A DNA stretch of 64,000 nt. It comes from Akebia trifoliata (lineage: Eukaryota > Streptophyta > Magnoliopsida > Ranunculales > Lardizabalaceae). Each line of letters begins with the position of its first letter. The first letter of the stretch is position 1. Position numbers and translations under genes: made by a program. Of this stretch, positions 23,401 through 35,400 are shown piece after piece. The stretch lies in the NCBI GenBank assembly GCA_017979445.1, contig CM030707.1, positions 17,435,086 through 17,499,085 on the forward strand, read 5' to 3'. The notes below the pieces were generated by a model. That model made no database searches and had not been told where the DNA came from. It was given only the letters and a program-made list of their open reading frames with translations.

Positions 23401-26400
23401 TTTAGTTTATTGAGACTAATATTGATTATTCTGTGATTGGTAATTATTTTGTGGGAAAAAGAAAGTGGTATCTAGTGTTTCAAGATCCACTAGTCATGAC
23501 CTTTAACTTCTAAATTTTCTTATTCAGCTATTTGTATAGGGAAACCTATTGCTGAGGATATGAGACTATGAGAGGATATAATTTGACGTTCAATTGACAA
23601 TCTTCAATATCAGAAAAACAATCTGAATTGGTGGATGAATGACGTGACCCTGTGTGAACAAGTTTATGATTGCATATACATAAAGTTATAGAATTGCAGT
23701 ATGCTGTAAATATCATTTTCTTATCTATATATAAAAAAGTACACATCTTTTTATTCTATTTCTTCAACTTGTATAGATTTTATTTTTATAACTTATGTTT
23801 ATCTTCTTATAGTTTCATTAGTGAATTTCAGGATTATTATGCTGATGAAATAGGTGTTCTATCACCCAATCAATTGCAAGTGGATGAATTGTATGCTGGT
23901 GAGGTAAATTTTTTTTTTTCATTGTGATTTAATATTATTACTTTCTTATATATGGTAATTGCTGCTATCCTGAACTTGAAATGGAATTTGGTTTCTTTAA
24001 ATTGTTGGTCATTAATCTTTTAATTGTAATTGTTGATAAACCATTTACCCCAAAAGACTGATCTGATGGGGAAGGTGCAACTATGAATATAAGAGGGTCA
24101 TGGGTCAAACTGGGGCACGATATGTGAGCACGTGACAGCCGGGAGTGGAGGTGGATAACACAACACTCAAGACTCCTCCTCACCCATAAGGGTGGAAAAT
24201 TCCTTCAAGGAGACTCGAACCTGCGATCTATACGAACCTAGCACTCTGATACCATGTTGACAAACCATTTACCCCAAAGGACCGATCTGATAGGGAAGGC
24301 TCAATTATGAATATAAGAGGGTCACCCGGGAGAGGAGGCGGATAACATAACACTCAATAGTAACTGCATAACAAACAAAACTCTCAAATTCTTGACATAT
24401 TCTCTATAAGCGTGTTCTGTGCATGATTCTGACATTGATTTGGGTGATTTTGAACTGATTATTGTCAGGTAGAGTACATCAGTGTTCACAATTTGAAATA
24501 TCAATTCAACTCAGAAGTCAGTCAAATCCAAGGTTTTGTTCAACTAGAAATTGAGTTGCTCATAAATTAAAAAATATATTGAAAGATTCATATCTTCTTG
24601 CACTAGTTAAATTAATTAACTACTCTTATTCAAGTGGGGGTCCTTAGCCAACCCCAAATCTTGGGATTAGGCTTTGAGGTGATGATGATTTGGACAGAAA
24701 GACCATATGAAGCTTTATTGTTCCCTTGGATTGGCTTTGGGCCTTTCCTGTGCAGCTTGGGTGGAGAGTGAAGAAGACCTCCTTTAGAATTCTAACCTTG
24801 TTTCAGGACCTACGGGCCAAGGGATCTAAATCTTTTATAACAATCACCTTACTCATGTACTTCTTCAACAGTGTGTGTGAAGGTGGAAGATAGATAAGGG
24901 TAGAACATTGAGGGCGTCAAATCAGTCACGATATCATGCAATAGAATGTTGATCAAGCATAGACAAAAGAGTTATGCTTGATCAACATTTGAGTTCCTTA
25001 ATCCCACTCAAGGCATATAATTGCATTAGGGGTCAAACAGTTGGGACATATATGTTGAGTTGCAATTTCTTGCAGCGTATTTGGATGTAGGATCGAGGGT
25101 GGAAGGGAGGCTACTGCTGGAGGGTGAGAGCTTTTTAGAACGTGTGCAGAATTCTTTAAGATGAAATGGTTTTATTAGAGAATTTTGGACGTAGGGGTTC
25201 TGTTGGACTTATTTTTTTCTCAAGGTCGAATAAGCCTCTATAATAATGGGGAACATAATTCCTAAAGTAAAGGAATAACAAAGAAGGGTGGCAGACCAGA
25301 TTTCGGGGAAGAAATGATGACATTGGTTGACATATTCTACTCAATAGTAATAAGGTAGAGGCTATGTTCAAAAGCCATTAAGTGGAAAGGGAGGAGACTG
25401 ATACATGGACAGGGAAGATCATTGTGGAATGGGAACCAATCTGATTATGAAACCTTTGTAAGTTTCAAATGATATGAGAAGAAGTGACAGGAGAATGTGG
25501 GAGGATGTTTGGTGTGGAGATGCTCCATTGATGACTTAGTACCCGAACAATTACTTCATGTATAATAAATGGATATATGCAAAGTTGTGTGATATTTTCA
25601 TTAGGCGAGTCCTCCTATGATCTTGGATTTAGAAGATTCCAATGGTTGGGAGATGAATGCCATCACAAATCTCATGAATAGCATCCAAAACATTGCATTT
25701 TCCATGGAATAGAGGACGAGACAAGCAAGTGTGGAGAGGAACCTGAGATTGATCTTTTCAGTCAAAACATTTTTATTGTACGTTGAACCAAATGAGTTGT
25801 CCACCTCCTTGATTTGGGAAAACAAATCCATGTATGGTAGCTTTTTTGTTTGGACCATTTCTCTTGATAGAACCTTGTCAAGTGACCACCATCTTAGATC
25901 CTGTAGAGTCATCATAGTGGATTTTTCCTCAATGTGTAAATCTGAAGGAGAAACAGTCAACCATCTACAGTCTGTTTCCATTTCATCATCTTTTGGCATG
26001 AATGGGATTCCCTCTATCTTCAGTATCATTATTTTGTCATTGACAAACATCAACATTTGTCTCAGGAGGTATCATTATGTGAAATTATTACCACTTTCAC
26101 AATGTTAGGGTATTGAGAAGGAGATAAATGAGTGAAATGTTTGAGGAGAAGGAAAGTCATGTGCAGGAGATCATCATAAGTGTCAAAGCACTCCTATTTT
26201 TATGGTCCCAATTATATAAGGAATTTTGGGGTTTATTTTTTGAGGACTTTGTTTTGTGGGAGGCCATACTTCAATTGAGATATTCTATTATGTTTTTCTG
26301 ATAATGTAGCCTGTTTAGGCACTCAACTGCTTGCATTTATTTTCTTGGTTGGTGTCCTCGGCCAACTCTTCCTGTTTTTTATGCTTTGGTTCTTTGAGGA

Positions 26401-29400
26401 AATGTCTTTCACTCGTCAAAGAAAAAGAAATCTGCGATTTCTTTCTTTACAAATCTGCCAGAAGACAACAAATGCGAGAATTAGACCTGTGGGGAAAAAG
26501 CTGATGTGTACCAACTTAGTGGAGCTCATTTCTCAAACTTTCTTTGCTTGTCTTTTGCGTTCAAATTATGACTTCTTTGTACTTATGTGACAAGTATATT
26601 TTCTGTGTCCTGAGCTTTTCTTGGTTGTCAATCTATAGCTTGGACATTTAAAATGTCTTCCTTTTGTATCCTGTATTTTCAGGTGGGTTATTTTTCAGCT
26701 TCAATACGATCAGTAGCAGATGCTAGAGTCGGTGACACTATAACTCACTATAGTAGGAAGGCGGGTCACTCCTTGCCTGGATATGAGGAAGCTACTCCAA
26801 TGGTGTTCTGTGGCCTGTTTCCCATTGATGCAGACCAGTATGATCCTTTCGCTAATTACCCACGACTTTTAGTTTTAGGTTGAAATCTTATTTGCTCCAA
26901 AAGTTTTTACTACAATTATGCTTTGACATTTATTTGGTTTGGTAGGTTTACTGAGTTGCGTGATGCTTTGGAGAAGCTACAGCTTAATGACGCCGCATTA
27001 AAGGTGAATTATTCAACATAAATGTTAGATGGTTTTCCCTTGTGAGATGAAACTGCAAATGGTTGATACTTCATTTTTTGTGTATGTTCAAAATTGAGTT
27101 TGCTCTTTGAATCATTATTTATCCTAGTTGTTGCTACCCATATAACAGTAAGAGATAGGGAGTTAAGCTCATAGCTCAATTGCTTGCCATTATGCACTGC
27201 AACCGTGAGGTGGTCCATTCCTAGCTTACCAACTAGAAAGCCATTATGAATCCATTGTTTAATTGACTGATGTTCTGCTCTTCAAGAAAATTGAGCATTT
27301 AGACCCTCCTTTGCATGGTTAAATTGATCTTGAGTAAGATGTAAAACTATATTAGTTAGTATATCCTATTCACACTGGAAGATCTTCTACGCATTCAACA
27401 TCTGTTCAAAACCCTTCTTCTATTTCCCCAAAAACTGAAAGCTACACTTTAGCTGCCATATGGTGTGTGGCAAGCTGATTGATGGGGAGGTTGGTGATGG
27501 GTTACGAGCTGCCTTGATCTCTGCCATGCATCTATTCGGTAGGAGATCACCATGGAAGGGCTTGTGGTACCATTAACAAAAAGATTGATAAGTACTATTT
27601 AGTAATCTTATAAGGGCAGTGGTGCAAATTATAATTATGAAAAATTCCAAGGGAATGGTGGGGATTCCAAAATTTTCAGGGGGTTGTAATTATGAAAAAT
27701 AAATGCACTTATTACAAATTAATTGGCACAAACTCATCCGAACAGTTTTATAATCAGACACTTCTTTCCCATATGTCTTTCTTACAACAAACTATCACAG
27801 GGGAGAGTCATCGAGGTCAAAGGGATAATGCGGATGGGAGGTACTGCCCGAGGATAATGTGATGTGTTTGCTGATGATGAAGGTACATGGGTCTTGCTGT
27901 TTACCAAAACCATGCTAGAAGATTTGACTCGAAGGATGAGAAGATGGCACAAACCATATAGGAGATTGACTTTGAGGTTAAAGCAACAATGAATCTCACC
28001 TGCATTGGAACAAAAATAAGGTGGATATGGATACTTTTGGCATGCTGATGGACCATCGACATGGGTAACCAGGTGCCATCAATAATTAAGGGTACTAAGG
28101 GTACTATGAGTGGCAAGCTTCCATCTCTTGCCAAAGAGTGAGAGAGGGAATGAAGGTGGTCCAGAACGTATTTCATAGTGAAAGAAACTGATGAAGGATG
28201 GTGGGGGGAAAAGAAGAAAAGGGGGGGGGGGGGGGGGGGGGGAGGGGGGTAGGGAAATCTGATTTGTGATGTGGAATTGGGTTAAGGATTTGGGCAAAAA
28301 TAGGAAAGGGGTTTCCAAAATTCCAATTGGCTATTGAGATATAAAATGCAAAGGTTTGCAAATTACGATATTTTGGTTGGGAGTTAAATAAGGGGTTGTA
28401 GGTTTGTAGGTTTCAAGAATCAAGAAAAAAAAAGATCAAAAGAAACAAAATATATTATCTTGGACTCACTCCAAAATAGTCTCACACCACACCCATTGTT
28501 GGGAAGATTGAAACTCAAACTCTATTTTTATTCATCATTCCTCGTAAAAAAAAAAAATCCCTAATACAATCTATGTATAAAGAAAATAAATCTAAGAATC
28601 CTAATCAAACTAAAATTCCAAATAAATAACCTAATTTTGAAACTTTTTCTCTCCTAATTTTTCAACCCTCATAAACTTAAATAAAAGACAAACTAAAGTT
28701 ACTAAATTGCCCTTAAATATTATACTAAGGCCGCAAGCCAATAAAATATCAAAATAAACCCAAAAAACATAAAATTAAAGTCCTAAAACAACTCAAAATT
28801 AAGAAAACTAACTAATCTAAAATAATCTCGAACGATAAAACGATAAATTTAAACCCAATTAAGTGAAAACTTAAATAATTACTAATTTTTCATTGGAACC
28901 ATTGACTTGATTGCGTTCCGCATTAGAAACCTACCAATGGTGGAGAATCACAGGATGTCGTATAAGGCAGGATATTCAATTTTTATAGAGAATAGTGTGG
29001 CTATTGGCTAGGAAGGGATTTTGCGATCAAGACACATTTTTTTACATATGTGAGGGTTGATTTTGAAAAATACCTTCGAGTGTGAAGTGCAGGACCTTAC
29101 AGAACAATCCCACATATTGCAGTCTACGGAGGACCCAGTGGAGTTAGGTTTTTTGACCTGTGATAGAGATTCCTCAAGAATCCAAATACACTGACAGAAA
29201 ATTTGGTGGGTATTTGATCTAAATGCCTAAACAGGCATATTTAAAATACCATGAATGTTAGCCGGAAGTTGGGGGTTGACTCATTGGTGGGGAAGATCAT
29301 GCATGAGGCATCTTTAGAAGATTGAAGCAAAGGGATGAGATGGGGATTGAAGAAGAGGGGAGAAGGGGTGGGGTTAGAATTGAGACGGGTAGAGGGTTCT

Positions 29401-32400
29401 AGTTTTACCATGGGAATATAGCTTGGAATGTATGAGGTTTGGGAAGAGTTTGAGTGTAGAAAAGTGGTAGGGACGAGGGAGAATTACAAGGCAGAGATCA
29501 TCATGCTCCAAGAAGCTAAGTTGTAAAAAATGTTCTTTGAGTTGTGGAGGTATATGGAATATGATTGGTGAACAGTCCAACAGTTGGATCATTAGGTGGG
29601 ATCTGTTCTACGGGAAATGGAAAGTTGTGGAGATAGATACGATTGACAAAAAGTTGTGGAGATCGTGAATAGTCAACATGAGATGTAAAATTCTTACGAC
29701 GATTTCATGTGAATTCTTTTTGCAATTTGGAGGCGAAGGAGAGAGGTCTTCTAGAAGTGGTTTGAATTGTCATATGCCATATGGAAACGACTGTGGTGTG
29801 TTGGTGGATATGTTAATGTCATTTGATCCTATGAAAAGAACAATGATCTAGTTAATTTTCCACCTTAAAGAAGTGGGGTTAAAATGATACTTTTATGTAA
29901 TATTGTTTTGTTAAAAGTATATTCTAAGGGCATTTAATCAATTTTAGAACATAAGGGGTGTCAAATATTTAGCTAAACTTGTGAAGCATGTCTAAGATTA
30001 AAAAACACCAGTTGGTGGTATGTGCAAACACACATGTATTGCAAAATTTAGGATTTATGCATTATTAAAATTACTTTAATCAATATTTAAAATAAAAATT
30101 AAATAGTTAAGGTTATTTTATCATTTAATACATTGTAAGGGTCTTTTTATTATTTAAAATATTAACTAAGTCTATTTTGAAGATAACATAATGAAAGGAT
30201 ATTTCTATATTTTTAGAAAACTAACATGGTTATAGGGTCGTGGGATTGTAATTTTATTTACTTTGATGCCAAAGTCAAGGAAGATAAGCTGGTTTGCAAA
30301 TAAAATGATAGCATATTGCCCACATACTTACCTTCAAGTCCTTCTTTGAAATCCTTACCTTTTGTAAGTTAGCTTTAGCAAAGGTAGCATCCTAAAGGGC
30401 ATCGTACTTATACTAGTAGTTAGGTCCCCTTCCTTCTGTGTAATATTTTTCTATTTATTGTATCTCTCAATCAAAATGTAACTGTGATAATAGTTAGGTT
30501 AATTGGAAATGTGGAGGCATTTTTGGTCTTCCAAATTTTGGTGTCAACAAACACCTATTCGGTCTTCTCTCATTATAATAGTAAAGATTTGAGAGAGGAA
30601 TCAAATTGGTATAATATTTGCAATTACATTATTTTCATTTTGCTTACATGTTAGTTGATAACTTGGTATTATCTTGATAATGACATATATATGTATATTT
30701 ATTTGCAAAACCTTTACTACATACAAAAATTAAAGGATTAATTTTTTTGTTGCTTAAACCCTGCATAGGCCTGGCTTTCGCCTCGGCCCTAAGGGGGTCC
30801 ACCGCTTAGGCCCCACCTAGTGCTTTTAACAACCTTGTATATATGTATATAGATTGACTAATCATATCTGATCGATATCAAAGAATCCTCCCCTAATGAG
30901 TTCCTATTGCATATTTTAAATCTTCTTGGAATGCAATCAATGAAGGTTTGCCGAGATTACTTCATGGATACCATGAAAGGAGTAGATGGGATAATGCATT
31001 TGCAGGAATGATATGCTGGAAGGTTTCATGACCTATTGTGGAAATAAAGCATTTTTTAGGGAAATGATGGAAATATTGAGAAAGTTCCCATTCAAACCTG
31101 AAGAAATGATAAAGTAAGCATGAAATACACTTTTACACCGTCAAACTACAACAAGCAATTACATATTTGAGGAAATAAATGTCCATGGCCTTCAGTTACA
31201 TGTCGGTTCAAGTATCCAACTACTTGACAGCCACTCGATTATATTTATAAAGGAAATTGAAAGTATTCATGTTACTTAAGATGAGAGAACGACCCCAATT
31301 AGAAGCAAGTTTCAAAATCTCATCTTTAGGCAATGTTATGACCAGGAGGAAAATCGAGACTGTTTCAATTGAAACATTATTACTTTCGACATAATTAGAA
31401 ACATTTGGTCATTCCGGTTCATTGTTTCGTTCTGATCTTGAGGGAAACTGGAATGTTCTGATGAAATGAACAAAACTTCGAATCATGGTTGGAAGGAATG
31501 TGCAAGTTGAAGATTCTAAAAGAGTGAGGCAAAAACGAATGTGGATTGAGGTAGTGAGAGCAGATATGAAATGAACATATTTGAATCAGCATAAGACAAT
31601 GATTTAGACATGATTGAATGCAGCTACAAGATTCATTCAGCCAATCACACTTTTGGGATAAGGCTTTTATTATCCAAAATGTTTGGGATATGAAATAGGC
31701 ATGATGGTGAACATGATAAGCACGCTATAGATGCCCTATAGCTACACACTCGTAAGCCATCAAACTACAATAAACAACCATATAGAGATTGAGAACACCT
31801 ACAAACGATCTAGGTAATGCTATATTAGCTATGTTTTCGGTCACATTTGTTTCTAGCACTTTCTATTTTGTAACTAATTTCTTATTTTCTTCTTTCATAA
31901 AATGATCTATATGTTTCTTGAGCACATTATTTTAGTCTCCATTATATTAGTTCAGTTTATTTGACTGGGATATATGCAGTTGTTATTAACTAGTTGCTAA
32001 ATGTTTTGTGGCTCACCAATCACCATGGTCTATTTTGTAGTTTGAGCCCGAGACTTCAAGTGCAATGGGGTTTGGCTTTCGATGTGGGTTTTTGGGCCTT
32101 CTCCATATGGAAATTGTTCAGGTATATATGGTTCTTGCTACCCTTTTACTGTTTTATCATTTGTAGTTTTATACCTGTAGTGAAATATAATCGTTTTAAT
32201 GGTCTAATGATACATATTCCCTTCTTGGTTCACTTACAAATAAGTGTGAATTCACTAAGTTTTGTTATCTTTTGTGGTATCTTTTGGATGTAAAGGTTTT
32301 AGTACATGGTGAGCGCTTTCTTGTAGCAATTTGTGGAAGGCAACCAAGAATTAGACTCTTGTAATTATTTATTATTTTGCGGCAATTTGTGACCTTATCA

Positions 32401-35400
32401 AGCATGTCATAGTGAACTAGTGATGTATCTCATTATATAGATTGGCAAATGGTTAGTGGTTAGTAAGTGAAGTTGGATTCAAGAGAGTTTGAACCTAGGA
32501 CATGGGAACAACACTCCACATGTCTTACCAACTTAGCTAAGTTGGCACTTCTACATATATCTTGTAACACATGAACTCACTTTCAATTGCATAAGATGAT
32601 AACGCCACAATTGATCACTATATCTGGCACATTTCTTTGTATCAGTGTAATCATATATGTGGTTTGAAGTATCATGCCATATAACATCTTGACTAAGATA
32701 TCTCATTCCAATAAAGTTCCGAGACAATACATATTTCTTTTTGTATGAAATCAATTTAAGTCTTACTACTTTTTTTGAACCTTGTGTTTATGGTGTGCAT
32801 GTATCTTATTAAACATGAACTCACTTTCAATAGCATAAAACTTGGCTACTGGACAGAGTGGAATGGAGGAGTGAGATTACTTTAATCGACCCCAGATCTT
32901 TTGGATTAGTCTTCGTTGTTCTATGCTTTTTATAAGACAGAAGATAAATAATTTTTTTATAGCTTTGTTAAGCATTATAGAAAGGGTTTATGCTTTTTAA
33001 GATGTATCATTTTTTTTCTATTGAATTGTTCTATCTCGGTCTGGACGTCTAGCTTTGCAAATGTATGGAGACAATTATATTGAACTATAGTTGGAGCCAA
33101 CACACACAGTTGTTTGAAATCTAGATAATGTTTGCTTGACTAAACTCCAATATTTCAGGAAAGGCTTGAGAGGGAGTACAACTTGTCATTGATAACCACT
33201 GCACCCAGTGTTGTATACCGAGTGGAGTGTGTAAATGGTGATACTGTAATTTCTTATCTATCCTTTACCTACAGCCATTGTTATTGAATTTTCCTTTTGA
33301 AGAATCACTTCATTACCTGTTTTGTGCATTTTTAATGTTCATCATGTATTGCTCTGTGCTTTTTGGATTCTGAATGTATTTTATTGAACCACTTTCACTG
33401 ATTTGTGATCATAGTTTTTATGGCTTCTATTTTTTTGGCTTGTCCTTACTTTTGTCTTCCAAGTATGTGTATTTAATAAACTTACATGAATTGTCTTTAT
33501 TACTACCCTTTTAAATGAGTTGATTACACAAAGAATCATGCGTTTAGATTTTAAATGAGTTAATGAATTAATTAAAGATAAAAAGTTACAAGGATATGCC
33601 ATTATCAGTTTAAGTTCACTCTTTAACTTTGTTTTAATGATTTATTTTGGATTCAATCAAGTTTGACTCTTCCCTTCCAAGAAAAAGTAATGTGGCCCAT
33701 GTATGAAGTATGTGTTTCCATGCTGTTGAGCGAGGTTTGTAGGATTTTGTTACTTCTTAGAAATGTTTGAACCAAACATTAAAGTCTGTAGAGGCAAATT
33801 TGGACAGCTCCTGATCAATGGTGTTTTGGCCTCGCACATCTCAACTCTGCCTATTTAGTGTTCCTTTTACACTACATTACCAATCCCAAGCCCAGATAAA
33901 GGAGGAGGGCTATGTCAAGTTGTCAGCTGGTCTCAAAAGTTTTCCACTTCCTAACTGGAATACACAGTTGTATTGATATTAGAAAGGATTGAATTGATAA
34001 ACATAATTTGTTCATTCTGACCACAATTTTTTGGGTTAAGGATTTGATAATGATGATTAAGTCTTATTGTTGAACCTTTGGAGAAATATATTTGGGGCTA
34101 ACTTATCTTCTTTTTTATTGCCAATCCCTTCTTTTCTTTGACTAATCATTGCTTCAAACCACACTTCTCTTGATTTAGTGTTTGTCTAGTTTCATTTATT
34201 TGGACATCTTCGTTGGCTTTAGGACTCCAACTCTCAGCCATTTCTCTCTATTTGTATAGGGGAAAGCATGCTTATCTTTTTTAGAGGGAGAAGGTCCACT
34301 GATGTAGGACATTTACAACTCTAAATAGTTTTCTAAATCTATTAGGTTTTATTTCTATTTCTAATTCTAGTAGGATTTTTATTTCATAGTTATGTTAGGA
34401 GTACAATTTCTTGTAAGTTTTTAATTTATTTTAAATCTATTTTTATTATTTAGACTATAATTCGAAGTGCTTAGAAGTTTCCAACTTGAGTTCTAATAAG
34501 ATTAGAAAGTTAGTATTATGTTATCGGATAGGTTAGAAATGTTAATGTTTGGTATTTTAGAAGGATTAGAAGTTGTTATGATGGAGTTATCTATATAAGG
34601 AGCTCAAACTCCGAAAATCAATCAATAATCAATTCAATTGTCTTTTCTCTTTTAATTACTTTTTAGCTTTATGCTTTATTTTCTTTCAAACTATTGCTTG
34701 TTTATCAATTGATTTTATAGATTCAAATTGATTTTGAGTGTTCCATTAAACACAACCTATCGAATCTATTGATTCACACGCTTCCGTTACGTCAAGTGGT
34801 ATCAGAACTTTTGCTATGATCTACATTCATGGCTGGTGAAAGAGAATTCATCACTAAAATTGAATTGGAAGCCCAATTCGAGAAGTTTGAAGAATGTGAA
34901 CATCTCAGTTTTATTATTCGTAAGTTAATGTCAATACAGCATGTTGATCCTTCAATTTGACATAGTTTTTTCCGAATTATATGCAAAGTGCAAGGCAAGT
35001 TGTGTTAATTAATTATAGATAGTGGAAGTTCGGAAAATATAATTTCAAGCCACATGGTCGATGCACTTAAACTACCTACTACGCAACACCCTACACTTAT
35101 TCTCTACGTTGGGTGGACAATGAACGCAAGAAGAATGTGACAAGACAATGCTTTCTTTCTTTTAGCATTGGACAATATAAGGATGAGATTATTTGTGACA
35201 TTATCCCAATGAGAGTATGTCATATCTTCTTGGGAAGGCCTTGGCTTCATGATAATCATGTCATCTCCCGAGGCAAAGCCAACACATATTCTTTCATGTA
35301 TAGTGGTGTTAAAGTAATCCTACACCCTTCCCATTCAAAGCCCAAGGCTACCCAACTAGCCAAAGAGAATGGAATATGCTTTGTTTCTACCAACATCAAT

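Larger units (their letters stand above)
23904..26682 (+). other. LepA intron 10
   Basis: Holds the TRIM element (24031-24356) and a short SINE-type tail (24645-24690). From 24700 to 26640 the sequence is more GC-balanced and has open stretches on both strands (for example 25601-26056 on the minus strand) that match no family I recognise; it may be old retroelement sequence. Confidence 0.55.
27004..32040 (+). other. LepA intron 12, the longest (5.0 kb)
   Basis: Contains the poly-G run at 28221-28249, a long A-rich tract from 28430 to 28890, and a LINE endonuclease remnant at 29424-29845. The intervals 27004-28200 and 29850-32040 show no further recognised family; 31300-31480 has GAAACATT-type repeats also seen near 37560 and 45040. 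Confidence 0.6.

Noticed and set aside
26838..26883. Extension of LepA exon 11 past 26837 (reading [14 protein letters not shown] then stop)
   Set aside because: GT at 26838 restores the conserved reading frame with exon 12 ([12 protein letters not shown]); the extension is retained intron only.
28079..28361. Proline-rich minus-strand ORFs
   Set aside because: The prolines come from the poly-G tract at 28221-28249 and there is no other support.
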